Assembly (NCBI GenBank): GCA_023458415.1
Contig: JAEWZO010000015.1
Location: forward strand, 6,918 to 70,917
Direction: 5' to 3'
Length of the DNA stretch: 64,000 bases
Source: Bacteroidota bacterium
Lineage (GTDB): Bacteria > Bacteroidota > Bacteroidia > Flavobacteriales > Weeksellaceae
In this document: piece after piece, positions 8,812 through 18,176 of the stretch
Layout of the letters: each line of letters opens with the position of its first letter
Position numbering within the stretch: the stretch's first letter is position 1
The notes under the pieces: model-generated
Databases searched by the model: none
Seen by the model: only the letters and a program-made list of their open reading frames with translations
What the model was told of the DNA's origin: nothing
Made by a program: the position numbers and the translations under genes

Positions 8812-9832
8812 AACGTTTAAGATCTACTTCAGGATGCAAAGGTTTTCCATTTTCAATATGTTCGAAGAGTTCTCGGGAGAAATAACATCCATTCAGAATA
8901 CCTCGAGCGCCCAAACCATTGAAAACATAATATTGAGAAAAATCTTTGTGACTGCCTAAAATCGGTCGCCGGTCTGAAACTGTAGGTCTGAAACCGAAGT
9001 TGATTTCTTCAATTTCGTAGGGAAAAGGATAGAATTCTTCAAGTCCTTTCATTAAGCCTTCCTTTGCAGAATCATCAATCTTATCATGTAATTGAAAACG
9101 GTCATACGTCCCGCCGTAATAAAAACTTTCAGAATTTAAGGGAAAGAGAAAGTGTTTCTTTTTTAGCGTGAACCTTTCCGCAGGCTGCTCTGAAAGCTTT
9201 ACAGTGAGATGATGCCCTTTATTGGGATTCACTGGAATTTCTTTAAAGAAAGGATTTTCTGTGACTCCCATTCCCTCACAAAACACAACTGCTTTGAAAC
9301 TGATATCACGATAGGAATTTCCCTGAAGTTCAGCATAATTAAATGATTCCTGAACGAGATAATCGTTCTCTCTTAGATATGAATTCATTCCGTCAAAAAA
9401 AGCTGCGACATTCAATCTTGCTGACTGTTTAACTTTTCCGGAACCGAAAGGATTATTAACAGTATTGAGTTCCGCAAAATCAGTATCCAGAAAAGCTTCT
9501 AATTCAGGAAGTGCTGCTTTTTTCAACCATAACTCTCTTTCTTTTTCATCATGAAAAATCCTGTGAATATTTTCCTCAATCAGATAATTTTCACTGGTAT
9601 ACTCAGCAATTTCAGAGAGTGTGCTTTTAAGAAAATCGATTTGCTCCTGAGCAAGCCAGAATGTTGTAAATTTCTTAAGAACAACGGGATTGATAATCCC
9701 TGCAGAAACCTGTGACGCACTTTTGTTTCCATCCGAAAACAGTAGAAAACTTTTCTTGTTCCTAATCAACTGATGCGCAAGAAAGATTGCTGCATAACCG
9801 CTTCCTACAATCAAATAATCGACATTTCTCAT
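8798..9832 (-). CDS. FAD-dependent oxidoreductase (DAO family)
   Basis: 344-residue protein with a dinucleotide-binding N-terminus (DYLIVGSGYAAIFLAHQL, residues 5-22) and the general fold of the D-amino-acid oxidase/glycine oxidase (DadA/ThiO) family, including a C-terminal FAD segment FNGLGARGILNG near residue 315. No signal peptide or membrane helix is seen, so it is probably cytosolic. Substrate unknown. The start is firm because the Rossmann motif begins at residue 7. The ATG directly follows the T-run of the hairpin after gldN, which leaves no room for a Shine-Dalgarno site. It is the last gene of the gld direction and may be expressed by read-through. Confidence 0.8.
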   Translation of the reverse strand: MRNVDYLIVGSGYAAIFLAHQLIRNKKSFLLFSDGNKSASQVSAGIINPVVLKKFTTFWLAQEQIDFLKSTLSEIAEYTSENYLIEENIHRIFHDEKERELWLKKAALPELEAFLDTDFAELNTVNNPFGSGKVKQSARLNVAAFFDGMNSYLRENDYLVQESFNYAELQGNSYRDISFKAVVFCEGMGVTENPFFKEIPVNPNKGHHLTVKLSEQPAERFTLKKKHFLFPLNSESFYYGGTYDRFQLHDKIDDSAKEGLMKGLEEFYPFPYEIEEINFGFRPTVSDRRPILGSHKDFSQYYVFNGLGARGILNGCYFSRELFEHIENGKPLHPEVDLKRFTDS

Positions 9833-9864
9833 AAAAAAAATCCTGAGTAAATGTACTCAGGATT
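9833..9864 (-). terminator. Terminator hairpin between gldN and the FAD oxidoreductase gene
   Basis: Perfect 11-bp stem (9839-9849 with 9854-9864) and a 4-base loop, followed on the minus strand by a run of T (9833-9840) that abuts the ATG of the next gene. Confidence 0.85.
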
Positions 9865-9887
9865 TTGTATCTATCAAAGCTGTTCGC

Positions 9888-10817
9888 TTAGTAATTCCAC
9901 ATATCGTTCTCCATCTGTAGAATCTGAGCTTTAATACGCTCACTTTCTTCCAGCTGTGCATCTGCATCATGAGGAATATAATCTTTAATAACTCCGTTAC
10001 CTAAACCGTTTTCCGATTTATAAATGATGGATGAGAATCTTCTTGCATTCAGCAAATCATCATAAGTAATATCAGAAGCCAGGTTCTTGCTGTTAAAAAC
10101 GACATTGTTAGCCAAAATTTCTCTTGCATCAGGGTAATAAATCCAGAACAGATCAATCACTTCATCCTGTCCTCCGATCGGTTGACCGTCCGGACCAAAC
10201 TGTCCCATTGTCGCAGGATCCTGTCCCATCGCGGCGATACCCAACAGACGATATTTCATCTGAGAATCTCTTCTGTCAATGTACCACATTCCCTTAATCT
10301 TAAGGAGTTTTACATTTTCGGATTTCGTTTCAAACTGGTCAGTACCTGCAGTTCTGTCTTCTTCTGTAGCCGTACCGTCGTTAATTTTTTCAATTAACCA
10401 GTCGGAAACTACAGTGTTCTGAGTTCTTTCTGCAATCTGATTGGCGTCCAATCTTGTCATGAACATTTCGTCATCATAAACCTCAGTGATTTCACCATTG
10501 TTCACTGCATCCAAAAGAATTTGATACAGAGATTTGTTCTGTGAAACCAAACCGTCTTCATTGTGATAGAAAGGCTGATTGATTTTTTCGTTCATGTCGA
10601 TAATCTCCCAAACAACCATGCTTTTCAGGATGTCCTTATCTTCGATAAAGCCATATTTCAAAGGTTCGTTTTTGTTGGAAACTGCAGAATCTCCTTTCAT
10701 CACCATATTCTGTTCTCTAAGCTGACGGAATTCTTCCGGCGACGTAGCATTGAGAATATTCTGTGCGAATACAAATCCTGAGATTAAAACCAATATACTG
10801 CCTGCTAATTTTTTCAT
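9888..10817 (-). CDS. gldN: T9SS/gliding motility protein GldN
   Basis: Periplasmic component of the type IX secretion system, forming a ring with GldK beneath the outer membrane. It has 309 residues. The signal peptide MKKLAGSILVLISGFVFAQ ends at an AQ site after residue 18. The body contains the family features YGFIEDKDILKSMVVWEIIDMNEKINQP (split here for length: YGFIEDKDILKSMVVWEIID, then MNEKINQP), DLFWIYYPDAREILANN and RRFSSIIYKSEN. It is the last gene of gldKLMN, 44 bp after gldM, and is followed by a strong terminator. Confidence 0.95.
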   Translation of the reverse strand: MKKLAGSILVLISGFVFAQNILNATSPEEFRQLREQNMVMKGDSAVSNKNEPLKYGFIEDKDILKSMVVWEIIDMNEKINQPFYHNEDGLVSQNKSLYQILLDAVNNGEITEVYDDEMFMTRLDANQIAERTQNTVVSDWLIEKINDGTATEEDRTAGTDQFETKSENVKLLKIKGMWYIDRRDSQMKYRLLGIAAMGQDPATMGQFGPDGQPIGGQDEVIDLFWIYYPDAREILANNVVFNSKNLASDITYDDLLNARRFSSIIYKSENGLGNGVIKDYIPHDADAQLEESERIKAQILQMENDMWNY

Positions 10818-10861
10818 GCTAAAAAATGTTCTGTTTTTAACTTGTTTTTTCTAAACGAAAA

Positions 10862-12433
10862 TTACTGTACGTTTATTACAATTGGAGGGATATTTTTAAG
10901 CTGTTGATTACCAAGACCTGTAGCGGTTGCCTGGATATCGAACACATAAACAATATCGCCTGCTCTTAAATTCTTAGTCATTCCTGCAACTGATCCCATT
11001 GAACTTCCTGAAACCGTCATAGCTGCTCTGCCCGGAACTTTAAATTTAAAGCTGTTAACCGAGAAGCTAACCGGGAAGTCGAAATCCGGCATTGCTGCAG
11101 AAACTGTTTGGTTAGCAATAGAGCTTGCAGGCATTGTTACTACGCTGCTTCCTCTGATTTGTCCAACCGGTGGCGGAACATTCTTGATACGGAATGGGAA
11201 TGATTGGGAAATTGTTTTTCCGTCCGGACCATTTCCGGAAATCGTAAGATTTACCGTTGTTCCACTTCCTGGAGTTACTGTCCATTTTCCTCTTCCTCCG
11301 CTAACTGAACCGGACGAAGCAGATAGACGAACCTGAGAATTGTCTGCACCTAGGATAGATCCGGAAATTGGATTCGGAAGACCACGATAAAGAACATTCA
11401 TCTTATCCGCAGAAACCAATGCACCACTCTGAAGTTTCACCTGTTCTGCACCTGCAATTACATTATAAGTATGTGAGAATGGAAGAGAAATCGTTTTACC
11501 GTTCGCATCAGCAAAAGAAATAGTACCGTTGAAAGTATTTGTTCCTACTGATCCTGTACCCAGAGTTTTGAAACCCTGTCCGTTTTCTACTCTGTCTACT
11601 CCAGAAATGTTAAGTCCCGGAATTGAACTTGCGTAAGTACCCACTACAACTTTAGCCTGTGCAGCATCACCTTGTAGAACTACTGTTGGTGCTGCTACAA
11701 TAGCTTCGAATGCGTTGAACTTGATATCTGCATCAACTTTCTCTTGTAGCATCATTACCAAAGCATCAGACTGTACGTTTCTTGCTTCTGACTGCAGAAT
11801 TTCCAGATTGGAAAGAGCAGCAATCAGCGGCTGTCCGTAAAATTTGTACTGCATCCAGTTTTTATTCTTGATAGTCTGTCCTTTTGGAAACTCCGTGATA
11901 AGATTCTTATTAGCACGCGCAATAACTTCCTTCATATCCGGACTGTTACCAAAAGCTGTTACAATATGACTTCTTAATGCTTCAACTTTATTCTTAAGAT
12001 CTGTCGCAGTTTTAGACGGTCTGTTTTCATCTGTATTTGTAAAGAAAATTTTTGAAGAAGGTTCAGTGTTGTTCAGTGCAGCGAAGTTATCTCCTACATC
12101 TACACCCTCAATATAATCGGCTTCTTTTTTAAGATTTCCTTTAATTCCTTCAATAAACCTTACCAAATCATTAGCCTTCACTTTCAGTTCCTGATACTGC
12201 TGATAAGGAGCGGCATATGTATCCGGAGAGCTCTGAGCTTTAGCCTGCAGAGTTCTTTCGAAAATCTTGTCGTTTTTCTCTTCAACAAGAGTTCTTGTAT
12301 CTGTTAAGGTTTGGTTGGTATCGTTATAAGAACGGATAATCTCCTGGTCTATCTGCATTGCAAGCATCGCAATGAAGACAAGATACATCAGGTTGATCAT
12401 CTTCTGACGAGGTGTCTGTTTTCCTTGTGCCAT
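10862..12433 (-). CDS. gldM: T9SS/gliding motor protein GldM
   Basis: Inner-membrane protein with one N-terminal transmembrane helix (about residues 12-30, MINLMYLVFIAMLAM) and a long periplasmic arm of beta domains. It forms the proton-driven motor with GldL and pushes on the GldK/GldN ring. The 523-residue length is normal. The helical segment to about residue 220 (coiled, with AIVAAPTVVLQGD leading into the first beta domain) and the following beta domains match the known D1-D4 layout. The gene lies 52 bp after gldL and 44 bp before gldN. Confidence 0.96.
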   Translation of the reverse strand: MAQGKQTPRQKMINLMYLVFIAMLAMQIDQEIIRSYNDTNQTLTDTRTLVEEKNDKIFERTLQAKAQSSPDTYAAPYQQYQELKVKANDLVRFIEGIKGNLKKEADYIEGVDVGDNFAALNNTEPSSKIFFTNTDENRPSKTATDLKNKVEALRSHIVTAFGNSPDMKEVIARANKNLITEFPKGQTIKNKNWMQYKFYGQPLIAALSNLEILQSEARNVQSDALVMMLQEKVDADIKFNAFEAIVAAPTVVLQGDAAQAKVVVGTYASSIPGLNISGVDRVENGQGFKTLGTGSVGTNTFNGTISFADANGKTISLPFSHTYNVIAGAEQVKLQSGALVSADKMNVLYRGLPNPISGSILGADNSQVRLSASSGSVSGGRGKWTVTPGSGTTVNLTISGNGPDGKTISQSFPFRIKNVPPPVGQIRGSSVVTMPASSIANQTVSAAMPDFDFPVSFSVNSFKFKVPGRAAMTVSGSSMGSVAGMTKNLRAGDIVYVFDIQATATGLGNQQLKNIPPIVINVQ

Positions 12434-12485
12434 TTCTTAGTAAATTTTTTAAATAGTTTTAAATTTTATAATGGATTAGGAAAAC

Positions 12486-13172
12486 TTATGATTTCATTGC
12501 GGAAAGCATACCGCCATAAACTCTATTAAGGTTGTTTAAGTTAGATGTAAGGCCAGAAAGTTCTTCGTTGAATTTTTCTGAATGCGCAGCCGATTTTTGC
12601 ATATCTTCTACATATTTTTTGCTGTATTCATTCTGTTGCTTTCCGTGCTCCAGCTGAAGTGCATATAGAGCATTCATGCTTTCAAGATGAGAAGCAGCCA
12701 AAGTAAGCTGATCGTTATACTTTGAAGTTGAAGCCGACATATCTACAGTCTGGTTAATCTGATCAACAGAGTTGCTGAATTTATCAATCCCTGTTCTTAG
12801 TCTTTCGAAAAGATTAACATCAAGTTTTGCATCTGCAAGCATTTTATCCAGTTTGTCAGAAAGTGAAGTTTCAAGTTCCTTAACTTCTGCTACCTGAAAT
12901 GAAGTAGTAGAGTGTCTTGGATTTGGTGTTGCATCTCTGTCCAATAGTTCAGGATAAACATTTTCCCAAGCGTATTCCTCTTCCACTCTTGGAGGGTCGA
13001 AAGCAAAAATAGTAAAGATGATTGCTTCTGTGATAAGACCAATTGCCAACATTACGTTACCGGACAAAGGACCCAAACTCCAGTGAGTTAATTTGAAAAG
13101 TGCACCAAGGATTACGATTGCAGCACCAATTGAATATACAAAGTTGTAGATTCCAGCTTTAGTTTTAAACAT
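12486..13172 (-). CDS. gldL: T9SS/gliding motor protein GldL
   Basis: Cytoplasmic-membrane part of the GldLM motor. It has 228 residues, with two transmembrane helices at about 9-27 and 38-57 separated by the short loop KLTHWSLGPLSG. Glu49 in the second helix (GLITEAIIF) corresponds to the membrane glutamate proposed to carry protons in GldL. The remaining 170 residues are cytoplasmic and coiled-coil rich (KELETSLSDKLDKML, LASHLESMNALYALQLEHG). It starts 38 bp after gldK. Confidence 0.96.
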   Translation of the reverse strand: MFKTKAGIYNFVYSIGAAIVILGALFKLTHWSLGPLSGNVMLAIGLITEAIIFTIFAFDPPRVEEEYAWENVYPELLDRDATPNPRHSTTSFQVAEVKELETSLSDKLDKMLADAKLDVNLFERLRTGIDKFSNSVDQINQTVDMSASTSKYNDQLTLAASHLESMNALYALQLEHGKQQNEYSKKYVEDMQKSAAHSEKFNEELSGLTSNLNNLNRVYGGMLSAMKS

Positions 13173-13210
13173 GCTAATTGAAATTTTTTAAATAGTTAAT
13201 ATTTCGTTTT

Positions 13211-14626
13211 TTAATTTGTTCTTCTCTTGAATTTTGCTGCGCCTTCAGGAATATCCTGTACAGTTCTGAAACCGATGTAGCTTCTTGCAGAGTCTTTTCT
13301 TTCATAATCTCTGTACCCTGTCATCAACAAATATCCGATATCTTTCCAAGAACCTCCTCTAACCGATTTTCTTGGTTCTCTGTATGCTTGGTTTGACAGA
13401 TAAGGATTAAGAGTTGACGAAAACTGATACGTTGCATTGTTGTAAGGAGATTCTGTCCACTCCGAAACGTTTCCTGCCATATCATACAGACCAAAACCAT
13501 TTTTAGGGAATTTCTTCACCGGTGCCGTATAAGTATAAGTTCCTTTTTCTTCGTCTTCAATGTAATTACCTCTTTTTGGTTTGAAGTTAGCTAAATAGCA
13601 ACCTCTGTCATCCTGAAGGTAAGGACCTCCCCACGGATACGTTGCATTTTCTCTACCACCTCTTGCTGCATATTCCCACTCAGCTTCAGTTGGAAGACGG
13701 AAAGCCATTGGTTTCTGCTTTTTCTTTTTCAGAGATTCGTTATAGTCTGATTTCAGTTTCGATTTAAAGTTGCAGTAAGCTCTTGCCTGATCCCAAGTTA
13801 CACCAACAACAGGATAATCTTTGTAAGCACTATGCCAGAAATACCCGTCGAAAAGTGGCTCGTTGTACGCATAGTTGAAATCTTTAATCCAAACTGTAGT
13901 ATCCGGATAAATAGCAATACTTTCTTTTTTCAGATAGTTTGCACCTCTGGAATTGTCTTTTACAGCAGACTCAATATCTTCCCACTGGTAGGAGTAAAGA
14001 AGTTTTCTGGAGTCGATGACTCTTTCACTGTTAATTCTTTCTGCAGGCGGAATATACATTGATTCCAAAACTTCAGCATACTGAACATCCGGATAGTCGG
14101 AAGTATTCCAGTGGATAGGCACGCTCCAGTCTAACTTTTTGGACTCATCGTAACCGTCTCTTCCTCCCTGGGATTCCATAAACTGCTGATAAGCATTTGC
14201 CTCATCACCAGCTTTTTTCGAAAGGTATGCGTAGTCACCAATTCCAGTTCCGTCACCATCCGAACCACCGTCACCGGCAGCTTCTGCAAGTAGCGTTCTA
14301 GCAATTGAATCTCTTACATAATCAATAAAAACTCTGTATTCAGCATTGGTAGTTTCAGTTTCATCCATAAAGAAAGAAGATACTGTTACTGTTGTAAGAA
14401 CAGCTTTTTCCGGAGTGTTGGTGAAATCCTGGTCTGCCATACCCATTACAAAAGATCCGGCAGGAATAGCCACCATGCTGTAAGGTCTTTCTGCGGTAAA
14501 CGATTTGGATTTACTTCTCGGGATTAGTTCTCCTTTCGCACCAGGCTTCCCTGCACTTGCCCTACTGCCTTTGCCACATGATATGATAACCGATGCTGAT
14601 AATAATACAAGAAATATTCTTTTCAT
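13211..14626 (-). CDS. gldK: T9SS/gliding motility lipoprotein GldK
   Basis: Outer-membrane-attached lipoprotein that forms the T9SS ring with GldN. The N-terminus MKRIFLVLLSASVIISCGK gives a lipobox IISC with Cys17. The 471-residue body has the formylglycine-generating-enzyme (FGE-sulfatase) fold: VAIPAGSFVMGM near residue 53, FRLPTEAEWEYAARGG near 312, GLYDMAGNVSEWTESPYN near 381, and RGGSWKDIGYLL near 422. It leads the gldKLMN operon and has its own candidate promoter, 107 bp after glmS. Confidence 0.96.
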   Translation of the reverse strand: MKRIFLVLLSASVIISCGKGSRASAGKPGAKGELIPRSKSKSFTAERPYSMVAIPAGSFVMGMADQDFTNTPEKAVLTTVTVSSFFMDETETTNAEYRVFIDYVRDSIARTLLAEAAGDGGSDGDGTGIGDYAYLSKKAGDEANAYQQFMESQGGRDGYDESKKLDWSVPIHWNTSDYPDVQYAEVLESMYIPPAERINSERVIDSRKLLYSYQWEDIESAVKDNSRGANYLKKESIAIYPDTTVWIKDFNYAYNEPLFDGYFWHSAYKDYPVVGVTWDQARAYCNFKSKLKSDYNESLKKKKQKPMAFRLPTEAEWEYAARGGRENATYPWGGPYLQDDRGCYLANFKPKRGNYIEDEEKGTYTYTAPVKKFPKNGFGLYDMAGNVSEWTESPYNNATYQFSSTLNPYLSNQAYREPRKSVRGGSWKDIGYLLMTGYRDYERKDSARSYIGFRTVQDIPEGAAKFKRRTN

Positions 14627-14649
14627 GCTACTTTATAGAAATTAAGCGG

Positions 14650-14677
14650 TAAATATATTACTTTTTCGAAATACAAA
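14650..14677 (-). promoter_or_regulatory. Candidate promoter of the gldKLMN operon
   Basis: On the minus strand, TTTG (14674-14677) then 16 bases then TATATTTA (14650-14657), one mismatch from TAnnTTTG. It would start transcription about 15-20 bases before the gldK ATG. Confidence 0.5.
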
Positions 14678-14733
14678 CGAGATTTTTTTGCAAAACGAAA
14701 AAAATATAAGATTATTTTGTTTGAGCGGTAATT

Positions 14734-16587
14734 TTATTCAACTGTTACCGATTTTGCCAAGTTTCGAGGTTGGTCTACATTCGCTCCGCGGAAAACGGCA
14801 ATGTAATAAGCCAACAACTGTAACGGAATTGCCGCAATAATTGGAGAGAAACATTCTGAAGTTTCCGGGAATTCAATCACGTGATCCGACATTGAAGCCA
14901 CCTGAGAATCTCCGTTGTTAACTACAGCGATAACTTTTCCTTTTCTGGCTTTAATCTCCTGAACGTTACTTACAATCTTATCGTAATGTCCCTGTTTTGG
15001 AGCAACAATCACGATTGGCATATTCTCATCGATCAAAGCAATCGGTCCGTGTTTCATTTCTGCAGCAGGATAACCTTCAGCGTGAATATAGGAGATTTCT
15101 TTCAATTTCAACGCTCCTTCCAATGCGGACGGATAGTTATATCCTCTTCCCAAATAAAGGAAGTTCTGAGCATTAACGAAATTCTTTGCAATTTCTTTAG
15201 TGATATCATGACAAGATTCCAACACTTCTTCAACTTTTTTAGGAAGCGCATCCAACTCAGTAATCAGTCTCATGAATTCCTGATTGCTTAAGTTTCCGTT
15301 ATGTTTACCCAATTTCAGAGCAATAAGCGTAAGAATTGTTAGCTGAGCAGTAAATGCTTTCGTTGAAGCCACCCCAATTTCCGGACCGGCGTGAGTGTAT
15401 GACCCTGCGTCTGTAATTCTTGCAATCGAAGAATCAACCACATTACAGATACCGTAAATGAACGCTCCTTTTTCTTTAGCCAGTTTCAGAGCGGCCATTG
15501 TATCAGCAGTTTCGCCGGACTGTGAAATAGCAATCACAACGTCTTTATCTGTGATAATCGGGTTTCTGTAACGGAATTCTGACGCATACTCCACTTCAAC
15601 AGGAATTCTTGCAAATTCTTCAATAAGATATTCACCCACCAAACCTGCATGCCATGAAGTTCCACAAGCGATTATGATGATTCGGCTTGCATTGTTGAAT
15701 CTTTCAAGATGATCCCAAATTCCGGCCATCTTAATAATGCCTTCGTCAACAAGTAGTCGGCCTCTTAATGTATCATGAATTGATTTTGGCTGCTCAAAGA
15801 TTTCTTTCAACATGAAATGTTCGTAACCACCTTTTTCAATTTGTTCAAGACTCAGTTTAAGCTCCTGAACAGCAGGATCAATTTTTTCATTGTCCTTTAT
15901 AGTACGAATTTCCACACCATGCGACAAAGAAATAGTGGCCATGTGACCTTCTTCAAGATATACCGCTTCCTTTGTAAATTCAACAAAAGGTGAAGCATCT
16001 GAAGCGATAAAATATTCGTTGTTTCCTAAACCGATTGCTAATGGAGAACCTAATCTTGCCACTACCAAAAGTCCCGGAAAATCATCGTGCATAACTGTAA
16101 TCGCGTAAGCACCGTAAACTTCGTTCAAAGCAAAACGAACGGCTGTAGGAAAATCGATATCCGATTGAGTATCCATAAAATACTGTATTAGGTTGACTAA
16201 AACTTCAGTATCAGTTTCAGAATGAAACTCGAAGCCTTTTTCGACCAACATGGTTTTTATGGAATCGTAATTTTCGATAATTCCGTTGTGTACCAAAGCA
16301 ATTTTTCCATTGTTGGAAAGATGCGGATGCGAATTTCTGTCACTCGGAACACCGTGGGTTGCCCATCTTGTATGTCCCATGCCTACGTGAGCTTTACCTT
16401 TCAGATTTTCTGAAATAGATACAAGATCATCTACTTTTCCCTTAGTTTTTGCTGTATCAAAAGGAGCATCCTGGCTGTCCAGTACAATTCCTGCACTATC
16501 ATATCCTCTGTACTCCAAACGTCTCAGTCCGTTAATTACTATTTGATAAGCGTCCTGATGTCCTGTATATCCAACAATTCCGCACAT
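14734..16587 (-). CDS. glmS: Glutamine--fructose-6-phosphate aminotransferase (isomerizing)
   Basis: Makes glucosamine-6-phosphate from fructose-6-phosphate and glutamine, the entry step to UDP-GlcNAc for peptidoglycan and LPS. 617 residues. The N-terminal glutaminase domain starts MCGIVGYTG, with Cys2 as nucleophile, and has HTRWATHG near residue 77. Two SIS sugar-isomerase domains follow (IIIIACGTSWHAG near 304, AISQSGETADT near 351, LGRGYNYPSALEGALKLKE near 478). The C-terminus ends LAKSVTVE, as in active enzymes. It is the third gene of an apparent operon, 38 bp after the DUF4270 gene. I see no glmS-type riboswitch. Confidence 0.97.
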   Translation of the reverse strand: MCGIVGYTGHQDAYQIVINGLRRLEYRGYDSAGIVLDSQDAPFDTAKTKGKVDDLVSISENLKGKAHVGMGHTRWATHGVPSDRNSHPHLSNNGKIALVHNGIIENYDSIKTMLVEKGFEFHSETDTEVLVNLIQYFMDTQSDIDFPTAVRFALNEVYGAYAITVMHDDFPGLLVVARLGSPLAIGLGNNEYFIASDASPFVEFTKEAVYLEEGHMATISLSHGVEIRTIKDNEKIDPAVQELKLSLEQIEKGGYEHFMLKEIFEQPKSIHDTLRGRLLVDEGIIKMAGIWDHLERFNNASRIIIIACGTSWHAGLVGEYLIEEFARIPVEVEYASEFRYRNPIITDKDVVIAISQSGETADTMAALKLAKEKGAFIYGICNVVDSSIARITDAGSYTHAGPEIGVASTKAFTAQLTILTLIALKLGKHNGNLSNQEFMRLITELDALPKKVEEVLESCHDITKEIAKNFVNAQNFLYLGRGYNYPSALEGALKLKEISYIHAEGYPAAEMKHGPIALIDENMPIVIVAPKQGHYDKIVSNVQEIKARKGKVIAVVNNGDSQVASMSDHVIEFPETSECFSPIIAAIPLQLLAYYIAVFRGANVDQPRNLAKSVTVE

Positions 16588-16625
16588 ATGTTATTTTATT
16601 TCGCTTTAAAGTTTATACGTTTTAT

Positions 16626-18161
16626 TTATTTTTTCCCGTAAATGATTCGAAGTTTTGGCCTTCTCTCATTTGCAGGATCTGTCCCAACCATTACCGCTCT
16701 GAATGGTGTATAGCTTCTTGTATTGTAATTCTGGCTGTCGTCATAATAACTTCCCAGAAGATTACCGTTAACATCGTAAGTATAATTCCCAACATTCAGA
16801 ATAAAATCGTGATTGGTAGCTTCTTTTTCGATAACTTCCTTGAAAGTTTTGGTAATTCCGATATCGTAATAGGCAGGATTTTTATCCAAATCGTATGGTT
16901 TTACGAGATTGTAAAAAGTTCCGAAAAAAGCTTCCATATCTACCAAATAAGAATAAAGATCTTTCTGCTTCACCGTGAAATAATCAGGTTTCTTGTATGC
17001 ATTATTCCACAAATCGGTATCGGTATAAAAACGAAGTTTCGCAGAGACAATTCCAATTTTTTCATTAGCATACATATCTTTTATTGCAGCAACCGTTTCG
17101 GCAGGAATTCTTAGTCCCATTCCAGGACCACCCATTCCCTGCATAAAAATTTTCGGATCTCCAGTTTCAGCATTGGATGATGCAAGTGCAGTTGCCAACT
17201 GCGAGCCGGAACGGTCGTAAGCGATCTGGTTGAAACGGATATTGGATGAACCCAAGTCCATAGTATAAGTATGGGATTCTCTTGTCGTTTCTCCATTTTC
17301 CACTTTATCGTTTTTATAATAAAGCGTGAGCGCCATATCGTTCGGTCCGAAACTGAAGATATAACCGTCGTTCTCCTCTACAGACACGCGAATCCCACGA
17401 AAATATCTGATGAAAGATGCCGCATCAGTAAGTTCAACACCGTCTTCCTTTGCAATAATTTTGTTACTGAAGAAAGTACTGTCCATCGGGATTCTCAAAG
17501 AAACATCTCTGGTAAACAAATCAGAATTATCGCTGTCTCTTGTAATCTTAATTGAATTTACATCTCCATTGAAAACCTTGCTGCCGATTAATGCACCGGT
17601 ATTTACTGTTTTGTTAGAGAATATTTTGGCGTCGTTAGAAGCAAGAAAGTCTGTCACTTCATGAACGTTGATATTAAAAGTCGTTTTCCCGCCAATTTTG
17701 GTTTTTCCGTATTTGGTAACCGGATAAGTACTTACTACCTTCTTCGCTGCAACATCTCCTGTATGGGTATAATCTTCCAGCGTGGTAGTTGTTACAGAAT
17801 CTGCAGCATATATTGGTTTAATTACCATCACTGCAGAATCCAAAACGGGGTTATCACCAAAATCCGGATCGTACTGAGAAAGTCGGATCTGAGATACGTA
17901 AGATGATTTCTGAAGACCGAAAACCGGCTCATTGAAAGCACCTAAAGTCGCACTCTGCAAGCGCGCTGCATCTGTTCTTATTGTGTCGTTATTGTTAACA
18001 TTATAGGCAACCAAATCATATTCAGCTTCTGTGCCTGCTACTCCGTCCTGAAAAAATTGTGCACCCAGGTTATCTGCTTCTGATTCACAACTCATCAAAA
18101 TTAAACCTCCAATTGCCATAGAACCGGCAATCTTGATTAATTTCTTAAAAATTTCTGTCAT
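16626..18161 (-). CDS. DUF4270 lipoprotein
   Basis: 511-residue exported protein of the DUF4270 family, found widely in Bacteroidota and of unknown function. Its N-terminus IAGSMAIGGLILMSCES gives a clear lipobox (Cys25), so it is likely membrane-anchored. The body has family segments LGAFNEPVFGLQKSSYVSQI and PKLRIIYGKK at the C-terminus. It starts 15 bp after the glycogen-synthase-like gene and ends 38 bp before glmS. This gene order is, to my knowledge, common in flavobacteria, and suggests a link to envelope polysaccharide or sugar metabolism, but that is inference. Confidence 0.85.
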   Translation of the reverse strand: MTEIFKKLIKIAGSMAIGGLILMSCESEADNLGAQFFQDGVAGTEAEYDLVAYNVNNNDTIRTDAARLQSATLGAFNEPVFGLQKSSYVSQIRLSQYDPDFGDNPVLDSAVMVIKPIYAADSVTTTTLEDYTHTGDVAAKKVVSTYPVTKYGKTKIGGKTTFNINVHEVTDFLASNDAKIFSNKTVNTGALIGSKVFNGDVNSIKITRDSDNSDLFTRDVSLRIPMDSTFFSNKIIAKEDGVELTDAASFIRYFRGIRVSVEENDGYIFSFGPNDMALTLYYKNDKVENGETTRESHTYTMDLGSSNIRFNQIAYDRSGSQLATALASSNAETGDPKIFMQGMGGPGMGLRIPAETVAAIKDMYANEKIGIVSAKLRFYTDTDLWNNAYKKPDYFTVKQKDLYSYLVDMEAFFGTFYNLVKPYDLDKNPAYYDIGITKTFKEVIEKEATNHDFILNVGNYTYDVNGNLLGSYYDDSQNYNTRSYTPFRAVMVGTDPANERRPKLRIIYGKK

Positions 18162-18176
18162 TAAACTTAAAGTTGA

